Shown: positions 1 through 10,126, numbered from the stretch's first letter. The stretch is DNA of 64,000 nucleotides from Tsuneonella mangrovi (GCF_002269345.1 NZ_CP022889.1:1054001-1118000); one strand, 5' to 3'. Notes: generated by a model from the letters alone, not told the origin. Numbers and translations: made by a program.

Positions 1-1569
1 GCACGTTCGGTGCTCGGAAAGTCGCGCCGTTTCGTCAATGCAGTCTTCGGCAACTACGGAATCCGCCATACCGACAAGGGTTGGCAGGGTTATTTCGGAG
101 CAGTCGAGTATCGCCATACCCTTGGCGGCGGTTATGTCATGGAGAGTGGCAGGCCGGCGTTGTATCAAGTGGACCTGTCAACCTTCGATCGCACCCGGGA
201 AGCAACCCCGGCCGAAAATGGTTTCTATCGCGACTGGCTGGTCGACGCGTCCGGCAATGTCGCCGCCACATTCGACCTCGCCGACAACAACGGTGGTTGG
301 ACCATTCGCAATGCCGACGGAACTGTCCTCGCGCGGGGCTCGAATCCGGATGGCGGGGCAGGAATGCTGGGCTTCGGCGCGCTAGGGAAGTCGTTGATCT
401 ATGAGATGGACGATCCCAAATCCGGAGAAGTCGACTGGTACCAAATTCCCTTGGCCGGAGGCGAGGCCAAGCCATTCCTCCCGGATGTAGAAGTCGAGCG
501 AACTTATTGGGATCCGACCACCGGCGATTTCCTCGGCTACCTGAAAGGCGGGGCGAAGGGAGTGCCAGTCTTCGTCAGCCCAGACCACCAGCGAGTTGCC
601 GATATTGTCCGCTCGGCATTCGATGAATCCCAAGTGCAGCTGGTGGCATGGTCGGATGACTTTTCGCGCGTGATCGTGCGGACCGACGGCAACGGCGACA
701 GCGGCAGTTGGATGTTGGTCGACCTGAAGAAACAGAGCGCCGAACTTCTTGGCTTTGAAAGACCGGCAATCGCCCGGCAGATGGTCGGCCCCATTTCGGT
801 GTTTGATTACAAAGCGCAAGACGGGCTGGCACTGGACGGCATCTTGACCCTGCCGCCGGGTGGCGCGAAAAAGAACCTGCCCGTGATCCTGTTGCCGCAC
901 GGTGGCCCCCACAGCCAAGATACCGAGCGGTTCGATTGGTGGGCGCAAGCATTCGCGTCGCGCGGCTACGCCGTGTTCCAACCCAACTTTCGCGGCTCGA
1001 CCAATCGCGATGCCGCATTCGAGCGCGCTGGCTACGGCGAATGGGGCAAGAAGATGCAGACCGACATCTCCGACGGTCTGGCCGCGCTGGCTGCCGAGGG
1101 CATCGTCGATCCGAAGCGCGCCTGTATCGTTGGAGCAAGCTATGGCGGCTACGCAGCTCTTGCTGGCGTAACACTTCAACACGGCCTGTATCGTTGTGCA
1201 GTCTCGGTCGGGGGAGTTAGCGACATCGGGCTGCTGTACCAGTCAGAAAGTATCAGTTCTGGCGATTCGCGCCTTATTAAGCGATCGCGTCTCTCCGAGC
1301 TCGGCCCGAAAAGCGATTGGGACGCGATTTCTCCTCGTGAACAGGCAGCCCATGCCGATGCGCCGATCCTCTTGATCCACGGCAAGGACGATACCGTGGT
1401 GCCGTTCGTGCAGAGCGAGAAGATGGCCGACGCACTGAAGGACAACCACAAGCCCTACGAAATGGTCGTCCTCGACGGCGAGGACCACTGGCTGTCCTCT
1501 TCGGATACCCGCAAGCAGATGCTGAAGGCGGCGGTCGCCTTCGTGGAAAAATACAACCCATCGAACTGA
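1..1569 (+). CDS. S9 family prolyl oligopeptidase-like peptidase (5' truncated by window edge)
   Basis: C-terminal 522 codons of an alpha/beta-hydrolase peptidase of the prolyl oligopeptidase (S9) family, which hydrolyses peptides, probably in the periplasm. The reading frame is open through base 1, and alignment to the complete paralogue just downstream shows that roughly 160 N-terminal residues lie outside the window. A GTG at base 10 is therefore not a real start. The end of the beta-propeller is followed by the hydrolase domain with nucleophile motif GASYGGY, the acidic motif HGKDDTVV and the histidine motif GEDHW. Both copies end in the same residues (FVEKYNPSN), so this is an old tandem duplication. 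Substrate is unknown. Confidence 0.88.
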   Translation, partial: ARSVLGKSRRFVNAVFGNYGIRHTDKGWQGYFGAVEYRHTLGGGYVMESGRPALYQVDLSTFDRTREATPAENGFYRDWLVDASGNVAATFDLADNNGGWTIRNADGTVLARGSNPDGGAGMLGFGALGKSLIYEMDDPKSGEVDWYQIPLAGGEAKPFLPDVEVERTYWDPTTGDFLGYLKGGAKGVPVFVSPDHQRVADIVRSAFDESQVQLVAWSDDFSRVIVRTDGNGDSGSWMLVDLKKQSAELLGFERPAIARQMVGPISVFDYKAQDGLALDGILTLPPGGAKKNLPVILLPHGGPHSQDTERFDWWAQAFASRGYAVFQPNFRGSTNRDAAFERAGYGEWGKKMQTDISDGLAALAAEGIVDPKRACIVGASYGGYAALAGVTLQHGLYRCAVSVGGVSDIGLLYQSESISSGDSRLIKRSRLSELGPKSDWDAISPREQAAHADAPILLIHGKDDTVVPFVQSEKMADALKDNHKPYEMVVLDGEDHWLSSSDTRKQMLKAAVAFVEKYNPSN

Positions 1570-1667
1570 GCAATACGATGCAAGCAACCGTCATGGCTCG
1601 CGCCAGCATACCGATCGAAAGGTTTGCAGACTGGTTTTCACGGGAATTCAAATGGAGGGGCGCAAGA

Positions 1668-3626
1668 ATGAAGAGACTACTCAAGGCATCGCTCGTGGCT
1701 TTGGCGTTGGGCTCGATACCCGCACATTCGGCGGACAAGTCCGGGAGCCCCGATCCGGTGCCACTTTCTGTCTATGGCGCGCTACCCACCGTGGAGGACG
1801 CGGCAATCTCGGATAGCGGGGACTACTTCGCGCTGGTCCAGGCGCTCAACGGCAAACAAACGGTTTGGCTAATCGACAAGGACATGAAGCCGGTCCGCAA
1901 GCTCGATGCCGGAGAGGTCAAGTATCGCGACCTGAGCTTTGCCGGGGATGACGGGCTTTTGTTCTTCACCAGCTCGACAGCGGACGCATACGGATTTCTC
2001 GCCCAAAAATACGAACTGACCCAGGCGTTTTACATCCCGATCGATCCGACCGGGGAAATTGCTCCTGTTTTCAGTAAGAACCGCAAGCTCAATTCTTCGA
2101 TCTTTGGGCGCTTCGGCATCCGTCATGTTGGATCGCAGTGGCTCGGATATTTCGGTGCTATGGAATTCGCTCTCGACCGGACGGGGCACTACGTCTTTGA
2201 TCGCGGCAACCCTGCGCTCTACTCAGTCGATTTCAGTTCTCTCAAGACGAAGCGCGTTGCTTCATCGGCTGGAAGCGATACGGACCGCTCCTGGCGAGTC
2301 GGGGCTGACGGATCAGTGGCAGCGATCTTCAATCTCAATCGAGACACAGGGGACTGGGAAGTTCGCAACGGTCGCGACGACATCATCCAGAACGGGAATA
2401 GCCCCGATGGATCCGTGGGCCTGATTGGTCTGGGCAAGACCGGAAAGACTGTAATTTATGGCATCGAGGATCCGAATGACGATAAGACTCACTGGTTCGA
2501 AATTCCCTTGGCTGGCGGCGAACCTAAGCCGTTCCTCGAAGACGTTGAAGTCAATCGGCTCTACTGGGACCACGACACCGGTTCGTTGCTCGGCTACCTA
2601 GAAGACGGAGTGCAGAAGAAGCCGGTTTTCTTCGACCCGGGCAAGCAGAAGGTCGCCGAAATGGTGCGCCAGGCATTTGCCGGCCGCAATCCCAGACTGA
2701 TGGGGTGGTCGCGGGACTTTTCGCGCGTCATCGTGCGCACCGACGGAGGTCGCGACAGCGGCACCTGGTTCGTCGTCGACATGGCAACCCTGCATGCCAA
2801 GGCAGTGGGATTCGAGCGTCCGCAGCTTCCCCCTGAAAAAGTCGGCCCTACTTCGGATTTCGACTATTCCGCGCAGGACGGTTTGGAGCTGGACGGCATC
2901 CTGACACTGCCGCCCAGCGGGGCGAGCAAGAACCTTCCGGTCGTTGTCCTGCCTCATGGCGGCCCGCACTCCTACGACGGACTCGGATTCGACTGGTGGG
3001 CGCAGGCATTCGCCTCGCGCGGTTACGCCGTGTTCCAGCCCAACTTTCGCGGCTCGACAAACCGCGACGACGCGTTTGAACGGGCCAGCTACGGCGAGTG
3101 GGGTCGCAAGATGCAGACCGATATCTCGGATGGGGTCGCAGCCCTCGCAACCAAGGGGATAGTCGATCCCAAACGGGCGTGCATCGTCGGCGCGAGTTAC
3201 GGCGGATATGCCGCTCTGGCCGGAGTGACGATCCAGCACGGGCTCTATCGCTGTGCGGTCGCTGTCGCGGGCGTGAGCGACATCGCGGCGCTTTACAACA
3301 CGGAGGTGAATCACGCCGACGGTGCCCAGCTTATCTCTCGAAACAGGCTGGAGGAGTTTGGCCCGAAGAGTGGTTGGGATGCGATCTCGCCACGCAAACA
3401 GGCAGCAAATGCCGATGCGCCGATACTGCTGATCCACGGCAAGGACGATACCGTGGTCATGTTCAAGCAAAGCACTCTTATGGCCGATGCGCTCAAGGCT
3501 GCCGGCAAGCCCTATGAATTCGTCACGCTCGACGGAGAAGATCACTGGTTGTCGCGTTCAGAGACCCGTGACAAGATGCTCGAAGCGGCCATGAAGTTCG
3601 TGGAGAAATACAACCCATCGAACTGA
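1668..3626 (+). CDS. S9 family prolyl oligopeptidase-like peptidase, complete tandem paralogue
   Basis: Secreted serine peptidase of 652 residues. I chose the ATG at 1668 because GGAGGGG lies just upstream and the protein then opens with a signal peptide (MKRLLKASLVALALG, cleavage near AHS-A). An upstream ATG at 1578 would add 30 residues with no signal character. Residues about 30-400 form the propeller-like region and about 410-652 the alpha/beta hydrolase. The predicted triad is Ser510 (GASYGGY), Asp594 (HGKDD) and His626 (EDHW). It follows its paralogue after 99 bp in the same direction. The two share long identical blocks in the catalytic half but differ more in the propeller, where substrate gating is expected. 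Substrate is inferred, not shown. Confidence 0.9.
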   Translation: MKRLLKASLVALALGSIPAHSADKSGSPDPVPLSVYGALPTVEDAAISDSGDYFALVQALNGKQTVWLIDKDMKPVRKLDAGEVKYRDLSFAGDDGLLFFTSSTADAYGFLAQKYELTQAFYIPIDPTGEIAPVFSKNRKLNSSIFGRFGIRHVGSQWLGYFGAMEFALDRTGHYVFDRGNPALYSVDFSSLKTKRVASSAGSDTDRSWRVGADGSVAAIFNLNRDTGDWEVRNGRDDIIQNGNSPDGSVGLIGLGKTGKTVIYGIEDPNDDKTHWFEIPLAGGEPKPFLEDVEVNRLYWDHDTGSLLGYLEDGVQKKPVFFDPGKQKVAEMVRQAFAGRNPRLMGWSRDFSRVIVRTDGGRDSGTWFVVDMATLHAKAVGFERPQLPPEKVGPTSDFDYSAQDGLELDGILTLPPSGASKNLPVVVLPHGGPHSYDGLGFDWWAQAFASRGYAVFQPNFRGSTNRDDAFERASYGEWGRKMQTDISDGVAALATKGIVDPKRACIVGASYGGYAALAGVTIQHGLYRCAVAVAGVSDIAALYNTEVNHADGAQLISRNRLEEFGPKSGWDAISPRKQAANADAPILLIHGKDDTVVMFKQSTLMADALKAAGKPYEFVTLDGEDHWLSRSETRDKMLEAAMKFVEKYNPSN

Positions 3627-3650
3627 AGCCTGCGGGCGCGTCGAGCGGGA

Positions 3651-4532
3651 TTATACCAGGCCGGCGTGCTCCAGCGCGGCATCTACGGCCTTCTTCGCGG
3701 CATCGTTGCATTCGACCATCGGCAGGCGGATATCGGGCAGGATCCAGTTGTGGACCCGGCTGAGCGCGTATTTCACCGGTCCCGGGCTGGCATCCTCGAA
3801 CATTGCATAATGCAGCGGATAGAGCCGGTCGTTGAGCTCGCGTGCCTTGACCAGGTCGTTGTCGGCACAGGCTTGCTGGAATTCGGCGCACAGTGCAGGG
3901 GCGACGTTCGCGGTCACCGAGATGCACCCGACCGATCCCGCTGCATTGGCGGGCAGCGCGAGCTCGTCGTCGCCCGAAAGCTGGCAGAAGTCCTTGCCGA
4001 TCCCCATCCGGTGATCGGTTACCCGCGACAGGTCGCCGCTGGCATCCTTGATCGCCACGATTCGGTCCGGGTAGCGCTTGGCCAGCTCGCACACCGTCTC
4101 CGGCTCGATATCGGTCACTGTACGCCCCGGCACGTTGTATAGTACGATCGGCAGGTCGCTGTTTTCCGCTAGGAAGCTGAAGTGTGCGATGATCCCGGCC
4201 TGGCTCGGCCGGTTGTAGTACGGCGCAACGCACAGTCCGGCTGCTGCCCCCGCCTTTTTTGAGAAGACCATGTGGAGCAGCGCGTTCTGCGTATCGTTGC
4301 TTCCGCACCCGGCGATCACCGGCACGCGTCCCGCGGCCTGTTCGACGCACACTTCGATCACCCGGTGGTGCTCGGCATTCGACAGGGTCGAGGCTTCGCC
4401 GGTGGTTCCGCACGGCACCAGCGCACTGCTGCCCGAATCGATTTGCCAGTCGACGAGCTTGCGAAATGCGGCCTCATCGAACGAACCGTCGCGAAAAGGA
4501 GTCACCAGAGCGGGAATCGAGCCGGAAAACAT
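3651..4532 (-). CDS. dapA: 4-hydroxy-tetrahydrodipicolinate synthase
   Basis: Condenses pyruvate with aspartate semialdehyde, the first committed step of lysine and diaminopimelate synthesis in the cytoplasm. The protein has 293 residues, the usual length. Visible signatures are the CGTTGE motif (residues 41-46), Tyr106, Tyr132 in LYNVPGR with Arg137, and the Schiff-base lysine Lys162 in AIKDASGD. It is transcribed away from the lytic transglycosylase gene; the divergent spacer is 113 bp. Both genes serve peptidoglycan metabolism, but co-regulation is only a guess. It ends 24 bp from the convergent S9 peptidase. Confidence 0.96.
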   Translation of the reverse strand: MFSGSIPALVTPFRDGSFDEAAFRKLVDWQIDSGSSALVPCGTTGEASTLSNAEHHRVIEVCVEQAAGRVPVIAGCGSNDTQNALLHMVFSKKAGAAAGLCVAPYYNRPSQAGIIAHFSFLAENSDLPIVLYNVPGRTVTDIEPETVCELAKRYPDRIVAIKDASGDLSRVTDHRMGIGKDFCQLSGDDELALPANAAGSVGCISVTANVAPALCAEFQQACADNDLVKARELNDRLYPLHYAMFEDASPGPVKYALSRVHNWILPDIRLPMVECNDAAKKAVDAALEHAGLV

Positions 4533-4645
4533 TGCGATTGGGCCTTTTCATGCGTCATAAGGGAGCAGCGCAAGAACCCGAACAGGGTCGGCGTGTTCCC
4601 GAGGGGGGAAATCATTCAGCGCCTGATAAGGAGCCGTGGGCCAGA

Positions 4646-6607
4646 ATGTCCAGTATGGTTGCCGTCCGTATCTTTGCTCTGGGCATCCTTGCGCCTGGCG
4701 CTCTCAATGCGTCGTCGCCGCTGGCTGCGCAAGCGGAACAGGTGCAAGACGGCCGTGCGCAACTGGTGGCCAGCCAGCCAGCTCAGGCTGCTCAGGCGGT
4801 GTTTCGCTGGCAGCAACTCATCGCCAACGACCGGATGGCGTTCGAGGACTACGCCGGGTTCCTGCTCGCCTATCCCGATTATCCGCGCGCCGACCTGATC
4901 CAGAAGCACGCCGAGGATGCGCTCGACAGCTCGACCGCATCGCCGGGCGAGCTGGTGGCGTTCTTCGAGCGCTTCCCGCCGATCGGCAATCCCGCGCGGG
5001 CGCGCTACGCACTCGCGCTCGCCGCGGTCGGCCGGCCCGAAGCGGCAGAAGCGGCGCGGCTGGCGTGGCGCGGCGGCACGATGAGCAGCCCGTCCGAAGC
5101 CTACCTCTCTTCGATGTTCGGCAACCAGTTCACGCCCGACGACCAGGACGCGCGGATGAACGCGCTGCTGTGGCAGGGCGATGTCGAGGCGGCGACCCGG
5201 CAGATCAACCATGTCAGTTCCGACAAGAGCCTGGTGTTCATGGCCCGGCTGATGCTGCTGCAAGGGATCGACCCGGCAACCGACGGCCTGGTTGTCCCGG
5301 CGACCGCCACCAGCGACCCGGGCTACGTCTACAACCTCGTGCGCTATTACCGGAAAACCGGACAGCGCGATGCGGCGCAGCAACTGCTCGCCAACCGCCT
5401 GCCCTTCACGCATCCCGCGTTCGATGCCGAAGACATGGTCGGCGAAATGCTGCTACTCGCCCGCTCGGCCGATCCGCGCACCGCAATGCAGATCGCGAGC
5501 AAGGTCGACGACCTGTTTGCCCCTGGAACCGATATTTCCGCGGCTAGCTATCGCTTGCGCGACGACTACACCTCGCTGATGTGGCTCGGCGGAACGAAGG
5601 CACTGTGGTCGCTCGGCGATGGGCACGATGCCGCGCCGCTGTTCTACCGCTATGGCAGCGCCGCGCGCACGCCGCAGACGCGCTCGAAGGGCTTTTTCTG
5701 GGCCGGGCGCGCATTGGCTCGGGCGGGCGAGGCAGGGATCACCAAGTATCTCACCATGGCTGCGGCCTACCCGGAATACTTCTATGGCCAGCTTGCGCTC
5801 AAGGCGCTCGGTCAACCTCTTCCGAAATTCGCTAATGATCCTGCCGATCCGGTGACACCCGCGCAGCGCGCAGCATTCGCGCAAAAGCCGCTCGTGCAGG
5901 CGGTGGTCGCAACCGCGCGCAACGGGACCGACTGGCGAACCGAGCGCTATTTCTTCACCGCGTTGGCCGAACAGGCGCAAAACGCCGGACAGATGGACCT
6001 GGTCGCCGACCTCGCCCAGCAGCTGAACCTGCCCGAGCTCGCGGTGGTGGTCGGCCGGATCGCTCCCGAAAAGGGCATGGATCAGTTCACCAACATCGGC
6101 TTCCCGGTTGTCGCGAACCCGCCCGGGACCGACTTCACGATGGTCCATGCGATCGCCCGGCAAGAGAGCGAATTCGACGAAACCCGCACCAGCCACGCCG
6201 GCGCGCGCGGGTTGATGCAGCTGATGCCGGGGACAGCGCGCGAGCAGGCAGACAAGCTCGGCATGACCTACATGAGCGCCAACCTGACCGGCGATCCGCA
6301 ATACAACCTGCAACTGGGCGATGCCTATTTCGCGCGAATGATGGACTACTTCGGGGGCAGCTATCCGCTGGCCGTCGCTGCCTACAATGCGGGGCCCGGC
6401 AATGTGAACAAGTGGCTGCGGATCAACGGCGATCCGCGCAATGGCGATGTCGACTGGCTCAAGTGGATCGAGGAAATCCCGATCTTCGAGACCAAGAACT
6501 ACGTCCAGCGGGTGCTCGAGAATGCGGTGGTCTACGAATCGCTGCACCCGGGCCGGGTCCAATACGGCAGCCCCAAGTCGATCGACCAGTTCATCGGGAT
6601 GCGCTGA
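4646..6607 (+). CDS. Soluble lytic murein transglycosylase (Slt70-like)
   Basis: Cleaves the MurNAc-GlcNAc bond of peptidoglycan to give 1,6-anhydro ends, in the periplasm. The frame is open much further upstream, but the ATG at 4646 (AAGGAG at 4627-4632) gives a signal-like N terminus (MSSMVAVRIFALGILAPG) and 653 residues, normal for Slt70; the ATG at 4655 is an alternative. Residues about 40-470 are helical TPR/U-domain-like repeats rich in Ala and Leu. The SLT domain (about 490-620) has the catalytic Glu507 in RQESEFD, the GLMQLMP motif and AYNAGPGNV. Family assignment is firm; no partner is visible. Confidence 0.92.
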   Translation: MSSMVAVRIFALGILAPGALNASSPLAAQAEQVQDGRAQLVASQPAQAAQAVFRWQQLIANDRMAFEDYAGFLLAYPDYPRADLIQKHAEDALDSSTASPGELVAFFERFPPIGNPARARYALALAAVGRPEAAEAARLAWRGGTMSSPSEAYLSSMFGNQFTPDDQDARMNALLWQGDVEAATRQINHVSSDKSLVFMARLMLLQGIDPATDGLVVPATATSDPGYVYNLVRYYRKTGQRDAAQQLLANRLPFTHPAFDAEDMVGEMLLLARSADPRTAMQIASKVDDLFAPGTDISAASYRLRDDYTSLMWLGGTKALWSLGDGHDAAPLFYRYGSAARTPQTRSKGFFWAGRALARAGEAGITKYLTMAAAYPEYFYGQLALKALGQPLPKFANDPADPVTPAQRAAFAQKPLVQAVVATARNGTDWRTERYFFTALAEQAQNAGQMDLVADLAQQLNLPELAVVVGRIAPEKGMDQFTNIGFPVVANPPGTDFTMVHAIARQESEFDETRTSHAGARGLMQLMPGTAREQADKLGMTYMSANLTGDPQYNLQLGDAYFARMMDYFGGSYPLAVAAYNAGPGNVNKWLRINGDPRNGDVDWLKWIEEIPIFETKNYVQRVLENAVVYESLHPGRVQYGSPKSIDQFIGMR

Positions 6608-6692
6608 TCCAGCAACCATCGTGACGGATGGGCCTGTCATTCCCAAGAGTCGTTTGATACTCCTTACCCTTCAACTGCGGAGGAGGCGAAGG

Positions 6693-7286
6693 ATGTTTGG
6701 ACGACTGATGACAGTGTCGGTAGCGGCGATTGCGTTTGCAGGAACCGCCCATGGCCAAGATGCCGATTATGCGATGAAAGCCGTTGCGATGGCATTGCCT
6801 GAAACGCTGGTTTCCCAAGCGACGGTGGAACTGACGCAAGCAGACGGAACGACGACGACCGTCCAGCAAGGTTCGGGCGAACTGACCTGCACTGTTTCGA
6901 GCAGCGATCGCAGGGGCATAAAGAACCGGCTTCTGGTGATTTGTCCGCCAGAGAGCGTCAATGAACTCAGGCCGCAACTGAAGGCCATAAAGGACAAGTC
7001 GGCAGATGAGGATGCCTACCGCGCAGCCGTTGCAGCTGCGGTGAAGGATGGGACCATCAAACTGCCGAAGCCGGGGACCACCGGATACGGATTCATGGGC
7101 GGGGCCGACAGTTGGGGAAAGGATCCCGCACAGCTCAAAGACGCGGTAAGTTGGCAGTACGTCCTCGAACCGATGATGACAGGCGCCGACCTTGGCCTCC
7201 CGGAAAAGCGTGACGGTACCATGCCATGGCTCATGGCAAGCGGTAGGCCGTTCGCGCACATCATGTTGTCCGGAAAGCCGGAATAA
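6693..7286 (+). CDS. Secreted protein of unknown function
   Basis: A 197-residue protein with a clear signal peptide (MFGRLMTVSVAAIAFAGTAHG). GGAGGAGG lies about 10 bases upstream of the chosen ATG; in-frame codons further upstream overlap the transglycosylase gene in another frame and are ignored. The mature part is soluble with only two cysteines (in ELTCTVSS and VICPPES), which could form a disulfide. I recognise no domain. It sits alone between the transglycosylase (86 bp upstream) and greB (57 bp downstream). Confidence 0.7.
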   Translation: MFGRLMTVSVAAIAFAGTAHGQDADYAMKAVAMALPETLVSQATVELTQADGTTTTVQQGSGELTCTVSSSDRRGIKNRLLVICPPESVNELRPQLKAIKDKSADEDAYRAAVAAAVKDGTIKLPKPGTTGYGFMGGADSWGKDPAQLKDAVSWQYVLEPMMTGADLGLPEKRDGTMPWLMASGRPFAHIMLSGKPE

Positions 7287-7343
7287 CTGCCAAGATCGGA
7301 AAGGGGTTGGCCTACCCTGCGAAGGCATTCAAGATAGCATGGA

Positions 7344-7820
7344 ATGTCATCCGCCAACCCCATAACCGCCGAGGGCTTTGCCGCTTTGAGGGCACGTTAC
7401 GACCACCTGCTCGGTACCGAGCGGCCCGAAGTCGTGGCGATTGTCAGCTGGGCTGCAGGCAACGGCGATCGTTCGGAGAACGGCGACTATATCTACGGCC
7501 GCAAGCGGATGCGCGAGATCGACCGCGAACTGGCGCACCTTGCTCGCCGGATGAAGGCCGCGCGGGTGATCGACCCGGCTGAACAGCCCGACAAGGGGCG
7601 GGTGTTCTTCGGTGCGAAGGTCGAGATTGCCGACGAGGACGATGCGCGCAAGACAGTCACCATCGTGGGCGACGATGAACAGGACGCCAGCAATGGGCTG
7701 ATCGGCTGGTCAAGCCCCCTGGCGCGCGCGCTGCGCGGGGCGTCGGTAGGTGACCTGCGGACGGTACGCCTCCCCGGTGGCGAGAAAGAGTGGGAAATCA
7801 CGGCAATCGATTATGCGTAG
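7344..7820 (+). CDS. greB: Transcription elongation factor GreB
   Basis: Rescues backtracked RNA polymerase by stimulating cleavage of the transcript 3' end. The 158-residue protein has the GreA/GreB coiled coil with the tip acidic pair in GDRSENGDYIYGRKRMREID, which matches GreB more closely than GreA, followed by the FKBP-like C-terminal domain ending in the PGGEKEWEI region typical of the family. The ATG overlaps no other gene upstream. The 3' end overlaps the next gene by 8 bp, suggesting co-transcription. Confidence 0.9.
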   Translation: MSSANPITAEGFAALRARYDHLLGTERPEVVAIVSWAAGNGDRSENGDYIYGRKRMREIDRELAHLARRMKAARVIDPAEQPDKGRVFFGAKVEIADEDDARKTVTIVGDDEQDASNGLIGWSSPLARALRGASVGDLRTVRLPGGEKEWEITAIDYA

Positions 7821-8304
7821 TTTGCTCGCCAGTGCCATCTTGCTTGCTTTGCTTGCCGCTCCCGTTTCGGCGAAAGACAGCCTCGGCGTGTTCAGCAATT
7901 GGGGCGCGTTCCGCGATCCCGCCACGCCGCGCTGCTATGCGATTGCGATGGCGGAAAAGTCCCGCCGCTCGCGCGACCAGCAACCATTCGCGACAGTCGC
8001 CACCTGGCCCACCCGCGGAGTGCGCGGCCAGGTCCACTGGCAGCTTTCGCGCAAGCTGGGGAAAGGCAGCAGGGTCAATCTGCAAATCGGCACGCACCGC
8101 TTCGACCTGACCGGCAGCGGCGCGAATGCCTGGGCCAAGGACAAGGCGATGGACGCCGCCATCGTCGCGGCGATGCGCTCGGCATCGAGCATGACAATCT
8201 ATGGCCGCGATTCACGCGGGGTGCTGTTCTCCGACAGCTACAATCTCGACGGGGTAGCAACCGCGATGGACGCGGCGACCGTAGGCTGCGCACGGCAGGG
8301 CTGA
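7813..8304 (+). CDS. Invasion-associated locus B (IalB)-like secreted protein
   Basis: A 163-residue exported protein. The ATG at 7813 lies inside the end of greB in another frame and gives an excellent signal peptide (MRSLLASAILLALLAAPVSA). The mature part follows the IalB pattern common in alphaproteobacteria: an early WGAFRD segment, a Cys (PRCYAIA), a V-x-W strand, DLTGSGANAWAKD, an IVAAMR-SAS helix, a DSYNLDG segment and a late Cys (VGCAR). In Bartonella IalB is linked to erythrocyte invasion; in free-living relatives the role is unknown and I assign none. Overlap with greB suggests translational coupling. Confidence 0.72.
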   Translation: MRSLLASAILLALLAAPVSAKDSLGVFSNWGAFRDPATPRCYAIAMAEKSRRSRDQQPFATVATWPTRGVRGQVHWQLSRKLGKGSRVNLQIGTHRFDLTGSGANAWAKDKAMDAAIVAAMRSASSMTIYGRDSRGVLFSDSYNLDGVATAMDAATVGCARQG

Positions 8305-8373
8305 CACCGAGCGACTCACTCCGGAACTCGGCCTTTGCCTTGGCGCACCCCGCACCCTATATGCGCCCGCGCA

Positions 8374-9606
8374 ATGCCCGATACACCGCTCATGCCCATT
8401 CCCGGACAGATCGATCCGGTGCCCGTCGCGCGCGACATCACGCCGCGCGCCGATGGCCGCGTGGACCTGATCGGCCTGCCCAAGAAGCGCATCACCGAAC
8501 TTTTCGCCGAGGCCGGGCTCGACGCGAAACAGGCCAAGCTGCGCGCCAAGCAGGTGTTTCACTGGCTCTACCATCGCGGCGTGACCGATTTCGAGGCGAT
8601 GACCGACATCGCCAAGACGATGCGCCCCTGGCTGACCGAACGCTTCGTCATCGGGCGGCCCGAAGTCGTCGAGGCGCAGCATTCGACCGACGGCACCCGC
8701 AAGTGGCTGCTCAGGACCGCCGACGGGCACGAATTCGAGATGGTGTTCATCCCCGATGCCGATCGCGGGACGCTGTGCGTCTCCTCGCAAGTGGGCTGCA
8801 CATTGAACTGCCGGTTCTGCCACACCGGCACGATGAAACTGGTGCGCAACCTGACCCCAGGAGAGATCGTCGGACAGGTGATGCTCGCGCGTGACGCGCT
8901 GGGCGAGTGGCCCAAGGGCAGCATGGCCGGCCTCGATACCGACGAGGACAGCGCGCAATACACCTCCGACGGGCGCCTGCTGACCAACATCGTGATGATG
9001 GGCATGGGCGAGCCGCTGTACAACTTCGACAACGTCAAGGGCGCGCTCCAGCTGGTGATGGACGGCGAAGGGCTCGCGCTCAGCAAACGCCGCATCACCC
9101 TCTCGACCAGCGGCGTCGTGCCGATGATGGCGCGCTGCGGCGAGGAGATCGGCACCAACCTTGCCGTCTCGCTCCATGCGGTGACCAAGGAGATCCGCGA
9201 CGAGATCGTGCCACTCAACAAGAAATACGGTATCGAGGAACTGCTCGCCGCCTGCGCCGCCTATCCCGGTGCCAGCAATGCACGGCGGATCACGTTCGAA
9301 TACGTGATGCTGAAGGGCAAGAACGACAGCGACGACGATGCCCGCGAACTCGTGCGGCTGATCAAGCAGTTCAAGCTGCCCGCCAAGGTCAACCTGATCC
9401 CGTTCAACCCCTGGCCCGGCGCGCCGTATGAATGCTCGACGCCCGAGCGGGTCAAGGCGTTTTCCAACATCGTGTTCGAAGCGGGGATCAGCGCCCCGGT
9501 GCGCACGCCGCGCGGGCGCGACATCGATGCCGCGTGCGGCCAGCTCAAGACTTCGGCCCAGAAGAAAAGCCGCGCCGAACGCGACCGCGAGGCGGCTGGG
9601 ACCTGA
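8374..9606 (+). CDS. rlmN: Dual-specificity 23S rRNA/tRNA adenine C2 methyltransferase RlmN
   Basis: Radical-SAM enzyme that methylates C2 of A2503 in 23S rRNA and of A37 in some tRNAs. From the ATG at 8374 the protein is 410 residues; the ATG at 8392 is an alternative start and a TTG at 8335 is less likely. The iron-sulfur motif is Cys142, Cys146 and Cys149 in [25 protein letters not shown] and the late [13 protein letters not shown] segment, carrying the methyl-accepting Cys, are also family signatures. It stands alone between the IalB-like gene and a small secreted protein. Confidence 0.95.
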   Translation: MPDTPLMPIPGQIDPVPVARDITPRADGRVDLIGLPKKRITELFAEAGLDAKQAKLRAKQVFHWLYHRGVTDFEAMTDIAKTMRPWLTERFVIGRPEVVEAQHSTDGTRKWLLRTADGHEFEMVFIPDADRGTLCVSSQVGCTLNCRFCHTGTMKLVRNLTPGEIVGQVMLARDALGEWPKGSMAGLDTDEDSAQYTSDGRLLTNIVMMGMGEPLYNFDNVKGALQLVMDGEGLALSKRRITLSTSGVVPMMARCGEEIGTNLAVSLHAVTKEIRDEIVPLNKKYGIEELLAACAAYPGASNARRITFEYVMLKGKNDSDDDARELVRLIKQFKLPAKVNLIPFNPWPGAPYECSTPERVKAFSNIVFEAGISAPVRTPRGRDIDAACGQLKTSAQKKSRAERDREAAGT

Positions 9607-9750
9607 CTTGGGCCAAACAGCCGATCGCTCGGCAACCACGCTTCATCGCGCGATACGGATATGAAGAGCCCGTTAATCGCAGGTTGTGGAGCTTTTGGTC
9701 ATCTTGTGCGTCAACAAGGGTACCAAGCTAATCAGGGAAAGGACGCTCCC

Positions 9751-10104
9751 ATGAAGAAGACCATTCTCGCGGTTGCCGCCGCTGCGCTTACGCTGCCGAT
9801 GGCAACGCCTGCCTCTGCCGATCCGCCACGCCATGCACCGGCCCACGGCTGGCGTGAAAAGCAGGCAGAACGCCACTACTACACTTCGCGCAACGGCATC
9901 CGCTATTGGCGCGACGATGATGGCAGGTACCGCTGCCGCCGTTCGGACGGCACCACCGGGCTGATCGTCGGTGCCGCCGCCGGTGCCCTCATCGGTCGGT
10001 CGATCGATACCGAAGGCGAACGCACGACCGGCACTATCCTCGGCGCCGCAGCGGGAGCCTTGCTCGGCAAGAAGCTCGATAGCGGCGAGGTCCGCTGCCG
10101 CTGA
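9751..10104 (+). CDS. Small secreted glycine-zipper protein
   Basis: A 117-residue protein. The ATG at 9751 is preceded by AGGGAAAGGA and opens a signal peptide (MKKTILAVAAAALTLPMATPASA). The mature protein has an aromatic/Arg-rich part (YYTSRNGIRYWRDDDGRYRCRR) and a C-terminal glycine zipper pair (GLIVGAAAGALIG and GTILGAAAGALLG) like 2TM/17-kDa surface antigen proteins of the outer membrane. Two cysteines could pair. Function is unknown; association with the envelope is inferred. It is followed by a clear terminator, so it is probably a single-gene unit. Confidence 0.78.
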   Translation: MKKTILAVAAAALTLPMATPASADPPRHAPAHGWREKQAERHYYTSRNGIRYWRDDDGRYRCRRSDGTTGLIVGAAAGALIGRSIDTEGERTTGTILGAAAGALLGKKLDSGEVRCR

Positions 10105-10126
10105 GTGAGAGACCGGCCAAGGATTG

